The notes under the pieces: model-generated
Told to the model about the DNA's origin: nothing
Database searches by the model: none
Seen by the model: only the letters and a program-made list of their open reading frames with translations
NCBI GenBank assembly: GCA_964573205.1
Contig: CAZNIT010000041.1
Span: 104,619-168,618 of the forward strand
Reading direction: 5' to 3'
Origin: QNZT01 sp964573205
Lineage (GTDB): Bacteria > Campylobacterota > Campylobacteria > Campylobacterales > QNZT01
Length of the DNA stretch: 64,000 nt
Shown: piece after piece, positions 18,692 to 25,636 of the stretch
How the letters are laid out: each line of letters opens with the position of its first letter
How positions within the stretch are numbered: position 1 is the first letter of the stretch
Program-made: the position numbers and the translations under genes

Positions 18692-19690
18692 TTAGTCAAT
18701 ACCGTTTAATGCGATATTCTTTCTTATATCTTCATTGACATCCGATTCGATGAATGATATAGCCTGAAAAATAGCATTTTTTATCGCTATGTGATTACTT
18801 TTACCATGACATATAATCGTAGCTTTGTTGACGCCAAGAAGCGGAGCTCCGCCGTACTCGGCATAGTCGGTCTGTTTTTTAAGAAGCTTGAATACTCTTC
18901 TCATTAAAAGCGCACCGGTAAGAGCACTGGGAGATCGTTTAATATTCATTTTTATCAACTTAGAGATGGAGCTTGCGACTCCTTCACTCGTTTTGAGCAA
19001 AATATTTCCGACAAAACCGTCACAGACAATCACATCGACACTATCGTTGAATATGTCGTTTCCCTCAACGTTTCCGACAAAGGAGTTTATATTTTTCATG
19101 AGCCTAAACGAAGCTTTCGTCAAATCGTTGCCTTTTGATTCCTCTTCGCCGTTTGAGAGAAGTCCGACACGAGGTGAAGGTACTTTTAAAACGTCTTTTG
19201 CATACGCCTCACCTAAAATGGCGAATTGAAAAAGATTTTCAGGTTTACAGTCCGTATTCGCACCTACATCCAAAACCAGACTTTTTCCTCCCGTCTGAGT
19301 CGGCATAAGCGTAGCTATCGCCGGGCGCTGAACACCCTCGATACGTCCTATACGAAGAGTCGCAAGACTCATAGTCGCACCGCTGTGTCCCGCCGAAACC
19401 AAAGCGTCGGCTCGAGAGTTTTTCACTAGATCGACAGCTTTATAAATAGAAGAGTTTTTACGCTTGAGTACATCGGTGGCGCTCTCGTCCATATCGAACA
19501 CATCGTCGCATTCGATTATCTCAATATATTTCGCAAATTTTTTGGGAATTTTATGTGAAAAATCGGCACTATTTCCTACTAATATCGCATTGAATTTTTT
19601 CTTGCTTTTTTTAAGTGCCAGTATCGTTCCCGTTACAATGGGTAAAGATCCATGATCACCCCCCATCGCGTCAATAGCTATAGTATGCAT
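18692..19690 (-). CDS. plsX: Phosphate acyltransferase PlsX
   Basis: 332 aa from the chosen ATG. PlsX makes acyl-phosphate from acyl-ACP for phospholipid synthesis at the membrane surface. IAIDAMGGDHG at the N-terminus, SAGHSGATM, LLDVGANTDCKPENLFQFA-like and CDGFVGNILLK segments identify it. The frame stays open to a GTG at 19714 inside rpmF. The ATG at 19690 is preferred because it gives the standard N-terminus and lies 7 bases after the rpmF stop. Confidence 0.95.
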   Translation of the reverse strand: MHTIAIDAMGGDHGSLPIVTGTILALKKSKKKFNAILVGNSADFSHKIPKKFAKYIEIIECDDVFDMDESATDVLKRKNSSIYKAVDLVKNSRADALVSAGHSGATMSLATLRIGRIEGVQRPAIATLMPTQTGGKSLVLDVGANTDCKPENLFQFAILGEAYAKDVLKVPSPRVGLLSNGEEESKGNDLTKASFRLMKNINSFVGNVEGNDIFNDSVDVIVCDGFVGNILLKTSEGVASSISKLIKMNIKRSPSALTGALLMRRVFKLLKKQTDYAEYGGAPLLGVNKATIICHGKSNHIAIKNAIFQAISFIESDVNEDIRKNIALNGID

Positions 19691-19697
19691 TATCGTT

Positions 19698-19850
19698 CTA
19701 TGCTTTATATTCACCTGTGGTTTTGTTTATTCGATGCGGCATTCTCCACGTTCCGTCGGCATCTTTTACCGGTTTTGGTAGTTTTAATTTATAATGCGTT
19801 CTTCTTTTCGCCGCTCTTGTTTTACTTACGCGTCTCTTTGGTACTGCCAT
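19698..19850 (-). CDS. rpmF: Ribosomal protein bL32
   Basis: 50 aa. It begins MAVPKRRVSKTRAAKRR, the conserved N-terminus of bL32, and continues with THYKLKLPKPV and RMPHRINKTTGEY. The zinc-binding cysteines present in some bL32 proteins are absent, so this is a zinc-independent form. It sits in the classical yceD-rpmF-plsX-fabH order, 2 bases after yceD and 7 before plsX. Confidence 0.95.
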   Translation of the reverse strand: MAVPKRRVSKTRAAKRRTHYKLKLPKPVKDADGTWRMPHRINKTTGEYKA

Positions 19851-19852
19851 AA

Positions 19853-20209
19853 TTATTCTCCTGATGTTTTATTACATTTTTCGCAATAGTGATAATCACT
19901 TCTTATCGCTTCTATTTCACCCGATATCACAGAATCAAAATCGACAAAATGATCGAAACACTCTATGACATCGAGACTCTCACCTTCATATCCGCCGTCA
20001 CTTACCTTTAAACTCATCTTCTCATCCAGACGATACATATACTCACTTGCGCATCTGTCGCACTCAAGCGGCAAATCGGCACTTAGAGCGAACTCTATTG
20101 CAACAAGAGTGGAGGAAAGCTTCCTAAAGCTCCCTTTTGCCGAAAAAAATTCATTTTTCATCTCAAAAGGTGACTCCGTGGCGGAAATCTTACGAAACTC
20201 TATTTTCAC
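19853..20209 (-). CDS. yceD: YceD/DUF177-family protein
   Basis: 118 aa. Two cysteine pairs, CDRC in the middle and CEKC near the C-terminus (CEKCNKTSGE), mark the DUF177 family, which always precedes rpmF. A role in 23S rRNA accumulation has been proposed for the family. The start taken is a GTG without an obvious ribosome-binding site; an ATG 16 codons later is possible. Confidence 0.85.
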   Translation of the reverse strand: MKIEFRKISATESPFEMKNEFFSAKGSFRKLSSTLVAIEFALSADLPLECDRCASEYMYRLDEKMSLKVSDGGYEGESLDVIECFDHFVDFDSVISGEIEAIRSDYHYCEKCNKTSGE

Positions 20210-20228
20210 TATTTATTTTTATAATTTC

Positions 20229-20642
20229 TTATAATATCTCAATATCGCTAAAGAAATACTTTATTTCACGCTCAGCACTCTGTTTTGAGTCGCTTCCGTG
20301 CACAGCGTTTGCATCTATACTCTCTGCAAAATCGGCTCTGATCGTTCCGGCGGCAGCCTCTTTCGGATTCGTAGCACCCATAAGTTCTCTATTTTTCGCA
20401 ATAGCTCCTTCACCTTCAAGAACCATCACGACAACCGGACCGCTCGTCATAAACTCAACAAGATCACCGAAAAAAGGTCTCTCTTTATGCTCGGCATAAA
20501 AACCTCCCGCCGTCTCTTCGCTTAACCGAATCTTTTTCATAGCGGCAACTCTCAATCCGTTGCTCTCAAATCTGTCAATTATCTTTCCGATAACACCTTT
20601 TTTAACCGCATCCGGTTTTATGATCGATAGTGTCTGTTCCAT
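20229..20642 (-). CDS. ndk: Nucleoside diphosphate kinase
   Basis: 137 aa, full length. It balances nucleoside triphosphate pools by a phospho-histidine ping-pong reaction. The active-site histidine is in NAVHGSDS, and the N-terminus reads EQTLSIIKPDAVKKG. Nineteen bases separate it from yceD, so it may lead the yceD-rpmF-plsX-fabH transcript. Confidence 0.96.
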   Translation of the reverse strand: MEQTLSIIKPDAVKKGVIGKIIDRFESNGLRVAAMKKIRLSEETAGGFYAEHKERPFFGDLVEFMTSGPVVVMVLEGEGAIAKNRELMGATNPKEAAAGTIRADFAESIDANAVHGSDSKQSAEREIKYFFSDIEIL

Positions 20643-20745
20643 TTTTATGTTGCTCCAAAACTTTTTTGACTATTAAAATAAAGGCTGAGAGTATATCAAA
20701 TGAAATCTATAATAAAGTTTAAAGCGGGAAAAATAAGGAATTTAC

Positions 20746-20769
20746 GGGCGAAAGCGTACACTTTCACCC
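20746..20769. terminator. Stem-loop between ndk and ferredoxin genes
   Basis: GGGCGAAAG and CTTTCACCC pair with one C-A mismatch around a CGTACA loop. On the plus strand a T-rich run follows, on the minus strand only a weaker one. It lies downstream of the ferredoxin gene, for which it is the only strong hairpin, so a transcription end there is likely but not clear-cut. Confidence 0.4.
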
Positions 20770-20775
20770 TACTCT

Positions 20776-20797
20776 TTTTTGACAAAGATGTCAAAAA
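20776..20797. repeat. Perfect inverted repeat downstream of ferredoxin gene
   Basis: TTTTTGACA and TGTCAAAAA flank AAGA. The T tract is 5' and the A tract 3' in either direction, so it is not a standard intrinsic terminator. It could act as an mRNA 3'-end stabiliser or a protein site. It lies 11 bases past the ferredoxin stop. Confidence 0.4.
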
Positions 20798-20808
20798 TCT
20801 ATCTATAA

Positions 20809-21081
20809 TTACTCTTCGATAACCGGTTCGCCTTCGGCACCTCTGTTTTCGGAAACTCCAGGACCTTCAGCAGCACCCCATACGATACATCCCTCGGTCG
20901 GACAAGCTTCGGCACATGCAGGCGTGTCATGATATCCTACACACTCAACACATTTGTCCGGATATACATAATATATCTCTTCTCCCGTCGGATTATCCTC
21001 GTCGTCAACAATAGCTTCTACCGGACACTCATCGATGCAAGCCCCGCAATTTATACATATATCCGTAATGATTACTGCCAT
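20809..21081 (-). CDS. 2[4Fe-4S] ferredoxin, YfhL-like
   Basis: 90 aa electron carrier. The first cluster motif is C9-x2-C12-x2-C15-x3-C19; the second is CVECVGYHDTPACAEACP with the inserted loop between its second and third cysteines typical of Alvin-type ferredoxins. An acidic C-terminal extension follows. In Campylobacterota such ferredoxins serve pyruvate and 2-oxoglutarate:acceptor oxidoreductases and the reductive TCA cycle; that assignment is by lineage. Monocistronic, with AAGGAG before the ATG. Confidence 0.9.
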   Translation of the reverse strand: MAVIITDICINCGACIDECPVEAIVDDEDNPTGEEIYYVYPDKCVECVGYHDTPACAEACPTEGCIVWGAAEGPGVSENRGAEGEPVIEE

Positions 21082-21163
21082 ATTTTCTCCTTCACTTTAA
21101 TATTAAGTTGACCTAAACTATAACATATGCTATATAAAAAATTTCTAAAACTATTAGTTTCAT

Positions 21164-22324
21164 TTATGATATATTGAAATATTCTCTTATTTGTGACGCT
21201 TTGTCGGTTTTTTCCCAAGTAAAGTCGTCCATCTCCCTGCCGAAATGCCCATATACCGCAGTCTTTTTATAGATGGGTCTAAGAAGATCAAGACTCTGTA
21301 TGATCCCTTTTGGAGTAAGACGAAAAAACTCTCTTACACAAGATTCCAGTCTGCTCTCATCGACTTTGGAAGTACCGTGAGTATCTACCAATATAGAGAC
21401 CGGTTCGACAACACCTATCGCATATGCCAACTGTATGGTAGCTTTATCGCATACGCCTGCGGCCACGAGATTTTTAGCGATATACCTCGCCATATATGCC
21501 GCACTTCTATCAACCTTCGAAGGATCCTTACCGCTAAAAGCACCGCCTCCGTGAGGACAACTTCCGCCGTAAGTATCAACTATGATCTTTCTACCGGTAA
21601 GTCCGGCATCTCCCTGAGGACCACCTATGACGAAACGACCGGTCGGATTTATATGGTACTTTATATTGTCCGCTTTTATATCTGATGGGAGATTTCTTTT
21701 TACAATCTCTTCAATAACCGCTTCTTTTAGTGTGTTTTGATCGGTATCCGGCGAATGCTGTGTAGAAATTACAATAGTATCGATCTCTGCCGGCTTACCG
21801 TTTTCATATTTTATACTTACCTGCGCTTTTCCATCAGGACGCAAAAAAGGCAAAATACCACTTTTTCTAGCCTGAGCAAGCGAATAGGTCAATTTATGTG
21901 CCAAATATATCGGAAGAGGCATCAAAACATCTGTTTCCCTGCAAGCATATCCGAACATCAACCCCTGATCACCGGCACCTATCTCACCGTCGGCTTGATC
22001 AACTCCTTGATTTATATCCACACTCTGTTCGCCGACACCGTTTAAAACTCCGGCACTACGATAATCAAATCCATACTGCGCATCGGTATAACCAATCTCT
22101 CTCACTACTTCCCTGGCGATATCCTGCATAGGTGCGTAAGTAACGGTTTTTAGTTCTCCTGCTATTATACAAAAACCGTTAGATAAAAGTGTCTCGCAAG
22201 CGACTCTGGCATTCGGATCTCTTTGGATAATATAATCTAATATAGCATCACTTATCTGATCAGCCATTTTATCAGGATGACCCTCGGTCACCGATTCACT
22301 CGTAAATAAATAATTCTTTAACAT
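21164..22324 (-). CDS. metK: S-adenosylmethionine synthetase
   Basis: 386 aa. It makes SAM from methionine and ATP. SESVTEGHPDK, GAGDQGLMFGYA, the P-loop-like GGAFSGKDPSKVDRSAAY and the KTAVYGHFGR C-terminal region are all intact. It is divergent from the peroxiredoxin gene and separated from the ferredoxin gene by 82 bases. Confidence 0.98.
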   Translation of the reverse strand: MLKNYLFTSESVTEGHPDKMADQISDAILDYIIQRDPNARVACETLLSNGFCIIAGELKTVTYAPMQDIAREVVREIGYTDAQYGFDYRSAGVLNGVGEQSVDINQGVDQADGEIGAGDQGLMFGYACRETDVLMPLPIYLAHKLTYSLAQARKSGILPFLRPDGKAQVSIKYENGKPAEIDTIVISTQHSPDTDQNTLKEAVIEEIVKRNLPSDIKADNIKYHINPTGRFVIGGPQGDAGLTGRKIIVDTYGGSCPHGGGAFSGKDPSKVDRSAAYMARYIAKNLVAAGVCDKATIQLAYAIGVVEPVSILVDTHGTSKVDESRLESCVREFFRLTPKGIIQSLDLLRPIYKKTAVYGHFGREMDDFTWEKTDKASQIREYFNIS

Positions 22325-22437
22325 TACATCTTTCCTAAATCTTTATAATAAAATCGGCATAATTCTATCAAAAATAATCTTTTTATATAGATGATTTATA
22401 TATACTATGGCGTCTAATCGATTTTTAAGGAGAAATG

Positions 22438-22452
22438 GGATAAAATTTATCC
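22438..22452. promoter_or_regulatory. Palindrome in peroxiredoxin promoter region
   Basis: GGATAAAATTTATCC, 7-base arms around one A, lies 34 bases upstream of the peroxiredoxin ATG and contains TAAAAT, a plausible -10 element. This is where a repressor such as PerR would be expected, but the half-site does not clearly match known PerR or Fur boxes. Confidence 0.35.
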
Positions 22453-22485
22453 TCAAATAAACTTTACAAAAAGGAAAATTAAATT

Positions 22486-23082
22486 ATGTTAGTAACAAAC
22501 AAAGCACCGAATTTTAAAGCGACGGCTGTTCTTGGAGACAACACGATAGTGGATGATTTCGAGTTATACGAAAATCTAGGGGAAAACGGAGCCGTACTTT
22601 TCTTTTATCCGCTAGACTTCACTTTCGTATGCCCTTCCGAAATTATAGCGTTTGATCACAGACTGGATGAATTCAAATCAAGAGGCATAGAGGTTATAGG
22701 CTGTTCGATAGATAGTCAGTTTTCTCACTTTGCTTGGAAAAACACACCGGTGAACGAAGGCGGTATAGGACAAGTCAGATACCCGCTCGTAGCGGATCTT
22801 ACTAAAAAAATCGCTAAAAAATACGATGTTCTTTTCAACAAAAGCGTAGCACTTAGGGGTTCATTTCTAATCGACAAAAATAAAATTGTAAGACACGCGG
22901 TAATAAACGACCTTCCGCTTGGAAGAAACATTGACGAGATGATCAGAATGATCGACGCGATGCTATTTACGGACGAGCACGGTGAAGTATGTCCGGCAGG
23001 ATGGCACAAAGGCGAAGAGGGAATGAAAGCGGATACCGACGGTGTCGCGGATTACCTTGCTAAACACGCTGAAGAACTATAA
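22486..23082 (+). CDS. 2-Cys peroxiredoxin (AhpC/TsaA type)
   Basis: 198 aa. It reduces hydrogen peroxide and organic peroxides. The peroxidatic Cys49 is in DFTFVCPSE and the resolving Cys169 in EVCPAGW; the C-terminal helix is present. It matches the single Prx of Helicobacter and Campylobacter (often called ahpC or tsaA). No reductase gene is adjacent, so thioredoxin is the likely donor. AAAAAGGA lies nine bases before the ATG. Confidence 0.95.
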   Translation: MLVTNKAPNFKATAVLGDNTIVDDFELYENLGENGAVLFFYPLDFTFVCPSEIIAFDHRLDEFKSRGIEVIGCSIDSQFSHFAWKNTPVNEGGIGQVRYPLVADLTKKIAKKYDVLFNKSVALRGSFLIDKNKIVRHAVINDLPLGRNIDEMIRMIDAMLFTDEHGEVCPAGWHKGEEGMKADTDGVADYLAKHAEEL

Positions 23083-23095
23083 TTCTTCAGCAACC

Positions 23096-23122
23096 GTCAA
23101 AGCGAAAAACTTCCGCTTTGAC
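23096..23122. terminator. Stem-loop after peroxiredoxin gene
   Basis: GTCAAAGCG and CGCTTTGAC form a perfect 9-base stem with a 9-base loop, 14 bases past the stop codon. There is no long T tract behind it. It probably defines or protects the mRNA 3' end. Confidence 0.45.
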
Positions 23123-23230
23123 GACTTTAAAGTTTCATAATAACCGCATCCCCCTACTTTACTGAAATATATTGCTGCTAAATTTCTATGCCAATAAATT
23201 ATGATATATGAAGAATCGATGCCAAAAAAT

Positions 23231-23263
23231 AAAAAGGCGACTCAAAAAAGTCTTTTCCTTTTT
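23231..23263. terminator. Putative bidirectional terminator between peroxiredoxin and rplU
   Basis: AAAAAGG and CCTTTTT flank an inner GACT/AGTC stem. The T tract on one strand and its complement on the other would serve both convergent genes. The 200-base stretch between the two stops holds this and the earlier hairpin, and no gene. Confidence 0.45.
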
Positions 23264-23283
23264 ATGATTTGACGACTCGTTGA

Positions 23284-23592
23284 TTAAGCGGAAATTTTAG
23301 TAACTCTAACTCTAGTAAACTCTCTCCTGAAACCTTTCTTCAGTTTAGAGTCTTTTCTTCTTCTTTTTTTATAGATAACGATCTTTTTATCTTTGCCTTC
23401 AGCTACAACCTCCAGCTCAACTTTAGCGCCTTCCACAAAAGGCGTACCTATCTTTAACTCGCCGTCATTCACGGCAAGAATTTCTGTAAGAGTGATTTTC
23501 TCTTTCGGGGAAGCGCCAAGCTTATCGAGATTTAAAAAATCTCCCTCTTGGACTTTATACTGCTTACCGCCGCTTTTTATGATAGCATACAT
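23284..23592 (-). CDS. rplU: Ribosomal protein bL21
   Basis: 102 aa from the second of two adjacent ATGs (the first is at 23595). MYAIIKSGGKQYKVQEGD and KKRRRKDSKLKKGFR are diagnostic. It binds 23S rRNA in the large subunit. Unusually it is not followed by rpmA and obgE: only 200 non-coding bases and a convergent peroxiredoxin gene lie downstream. Confidence 0.96.
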   Translation of the reverse strand: MYAIIKSGGKQYKVQEGDFLNLDKLGASPKEKITLTEILAVNDGELKIGTPFVEGAKVELEVVAEGKDKKIVIYKKRRRKDSKLKKGFRREFTRVRVTKISA

Positions 23593-23661
23593 CATATGTC
23601 CTTGTTTAAAATTTGAACGCCGATTTTACTGAAAAGTTTATTAAGTTATGATTAAAACATT

Positions 23662-24054
23662 TTAATAATGATACTCTTGACTACTATCAAGTGCCACGGC
23701 ATCTATCTCTATCTGAACATTTTTGGGCAGAGTCTTTACCGCCACCGTACTTCTTGCCGGATATGAAGTACCAAAAAACTCGGCATAAACGGTATTTACG
23801 GCTATGAAATCATCCATATCCGTCAGATAGATAGTCGTTTTGACAATCTGATGAAGCGAACTTCCGGCAGCTTCAAGTACATTGGCTAAGTTCGTAAGTA
23901 TCTGTCTTGTTTGATCATGAATATCTCCTTCTACCAACTCTCCGTCGGGAGTAAGCGGTATCTGTCCGGAAGTGAAAATAAACCCTCCCGCTTTTATGGC
24001 TTGAGAGTACGGTCCAATTGCGGCCGGAGCTTTATCGGTGGTTATTATATTCAT
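23662..24054 (-). CDS. ridA: RidA-family reactive intermediate deaminase
   Basis: 130 aa. RidA hydrolyses the enamine/imine products of PLP enzymes such as threonine dehydratase. APAAIGPYSQAI at the N-terminus and the catalytic arginine in YPARSTVAVKTLP are present. AAGGAA precedes the ATG. It may be co-transcribed with rplU, whose start lies 66 bases downstream. Confidence 0.93.
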   Translation of the reverse strand: MNIITTDKAPAAIGPYSQAIKAGGFIFTSGQIPLTPDGELVEGDIHDQTRQILTNLANVLEAAGSSLHQIVKTTIYLTDMDDFIAVNTVYAEFFGTSYPARSTVAVKTLPKNVQIEIDAVALDSSQEYHY

Positions 24055-24161
24055 TTGGAACTTCCTTTTTTTTAATTATCCAAATTATAACAAAAACTTT
24101 ATAAACCTAAAATACGCTCTTAAGCCGTCGTGATTTAAATATTATTTTAAACTTATTAGTA

Positions 24162-24167
24162 TATAAT
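24162..24167 (+). promoter_or_regulatory. -10 element for outer-membrane protein gene
   Basis: TATAAT within AGTATATAATATT, 53 bases before the ATG at 24220. The region upstream is T- and A-rich without a clear -35 box, as is usual for Campylobacterota sigma-70 promoters. Confidence 0.5.
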
Positions 24168-24181
24168 ATTAGTTAGGAAGA

Positions 24182-24206
24182 TTAAGGGCTTAAAGAGAAC
24201 CCTTAA
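24182..24206 (+). promoter_or_regulatory. Leader hairpin abutting the ribosome-binding site
   Basis: TTAAGGG and CCCTTAA form a perfect 7-base stem whose last A is shared with the AAGGAG ribosome-binding site at 24206-24211. The hairpin could expose or partly mask the site, or stabilise the abundant mRNA typical of outer-membrane proteins. Confidence 0.4.
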
Positions 24207-24219
24207 AGGAGTTTATATA

Positions 24220-24768
24220 ATGAAAAAGATCACTACCGCAGTCGCCGCATCCGTACTGCTATCTGCCACACTGCTGTACGCAGATGAAAACAAGGAGTCG
24301 TATATCGATTACGTTAGTGTCGGTATAGCTCTTCAAGATGTTGACAATTCGAAATTCGATCAAGGTGGTGCTTTTGTAGTAAACGCCGGTAAAGATATAT
24401 ATAGCGATATGAGCGTCGAGTTGGAAGGGTCGGTGGGTATTGAAAAACCCGAAGCGAAATTTAACGGCAAAACTCATGATGTCGATTTCTGGTCTCTTGG
24501 AATTTACGGCACATATATATGGAGAGTCAACAAGCTAAGCATCAAACCTAGACTCGGTGTCGTATATGAGAGTATAAAATCCACACTCAATGTGACTACG
24601 AACAACGAAGCGGCTATGACCTCAGGTACCAACAGGCAAGATCTAGCGGTAAGCGGCGGTATAGGTATAGCTTACGATATAGACAAAAATTATAAGATCT
24701 ATACGAACTATACCAAATTCGAAGACGATATGGAGCATCTCACCTTCGGAGCGGAGTATAAGTTTTAA
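24220..24768 (+). CDS. Small outer-membrane beta-barrel protein
   Basis: 182 aa. Signal peptide MKKITTAVAASVLLSATLLYA with cleavage after residue 21. The mature part is a series of amphipathic strands and ends in a terminal phenylalanine (FGAEYKF), the signal for BAM-dependent outer-membrane insertion. Size and strand pattern fit an eight-stranded OmpA/OmpW-like barrel. Substrate or role unknown. It stands alone on the plus strand, convergent with galU. Confidence 0.82.
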   Translation: MKKITTAVAASVLLSATLLYADENKESYIDYVSVGIALQDVDNSKFDQGGAFVVNAGKDIYSDMSVELEGSVGIEKPEAKFNGKTHDVDFWSLGIYGTYIWRVNKLSIKPRLGVVYESIKSTLNVTTNNEAAMTSGTNRQDLAVSGGIGIAYDIDKNYKIYTNYTKFEDDMEHLTFGAEYKF

Positions 24769-24776
24769 TTTTTTAG

Positions 24777-24799
24777 GATATCGGCTTTACGCTGATATC
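24777..24799. terminator. Stem-loop between outer-membrane protein gene and galU
   Basis: GATATCGGC and GCTGATATC pair over nine positions (one G-U) around TTTAC. It lies between two convergent genes and could end both transcripts. The T tract (TTTTTT) is on the 5' side for the plus strand, so intrinsic termination is uncertain. Confidence 0.4.
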
Positions 24800-24805
24800 T
24801 GTTAT

Positions 24806-25636
24806 CTATCCCTCTTTCTTCATATCGTAAAGATAGTTGGTAGCCTCGACATATCCGTCAACGCTTCCACAGTCAAACCTTTTACCTTTAAATCTGTATG
24901 CTAAAACCATTCCTCTTTGAGCCATAGTCATCAAAGCGTCGGTTATCTGAATCTCTCCGTTTTTTCCAGGTTTTGTCGATTTTATAATTTTAAAAATATC
25001 GGGAGTTAGAATATATCGACCTATAATCGCAAGATTCGTAGGTGCTTGTGACGGTTCCGGTTTTTCTACCATATTAGAAACCATAAAAACACCATCTTCT
25101 ATCTCCTTTCCGTCTATAACACCATACTTGTATGTCTCATCCATCGGCACTTCCATAATCGCCACTATAGAGCATTTATATTTTTGATAAAGTTTTATCA
25201 TTTGCGCCAGTACACCCTCTCCATCCTCATTTATACACAAATCATCCGCCAAAACTACGGCAAAAGGTTCAAAACCTATCAAAACTCCGCCTTTTAAGAT
25301 AGCGTCACCCAAACCTTTCATCTCTATCTGTCTGGTATATGTAAATGTACATTTGGAGATAAGCGATCTAATCTGAGTTAAAAGATGCTCTTTGGAACTT
25401 CCTTTTATCTGATGCTCAAGCTCATAAGAGATATCGAAATGATCCTCTATAGCCCTTTTACCACGACCTGTTATAATAGCCATCGTATCAAGGCCGGCTT
25501 CAACCGCTTCTTCGACACCGTATTGGATAAGCGGTTTCGTCAAAATGGGCAACATCTCTTTTGGCATCGCTTTTGTTACGGGTAAAAACCTGGTACCGTA
25601 GCCGGCCGCCGGAAACAGGCATTTTGTTATTTTCAT
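24806..25636 (-). CDS. galU: UTP--glucose-1-phosphate uridylyltransferase
   Basis: 276 aa. It makes UDP-glucose from glucose-1-phosphate and UTP. The nucleotide-binding loop FPAAGYGTRFLPVTKAMPKE, VVLADDLC and the VEKP motif are clear. It is the last gene of the carbohydrate operon and overlaps the GH13 gene by 4 bases. In this setting it supplies the donor for the GpgS-like synthase and can reuse glucose-1-phosphate released by the phosphorylase. Confidence 0.95.
   Translation of the reverse strand: MKITKCLFPAAGYGTRFLPVTKAMPKEMLPILTKPLIQYGVEEAVEAGLDTMAIITGRGKRAIEDHFDISYELEHQIKGSSKEHLLTQIRSLISKCTFTYTRQIEMKGLGDAILKGGVLIGFEPFAVVLADDLCINEDGEGVLAQMIKLYQKYKCSIVAIMEVPMDETYKYGVIDGKEIEDGVFMVSNMVEKPEPSQAPTNLAIIGRYILTPDIFKIIKSTKPGKNGEIQITDALMTMAQRGMVLAYRFKGKRFDCGSVDGYVEATNYLYDMKKEG

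Noticed and set aside
20776..20797. TTTTTGACA/TGTCAAAAA read as an intrinsic terminator
   Set aside because: The T tract precedes and the A tract follows the stem in both directions, opposite to a terminator; kept only as an inverted repeat.
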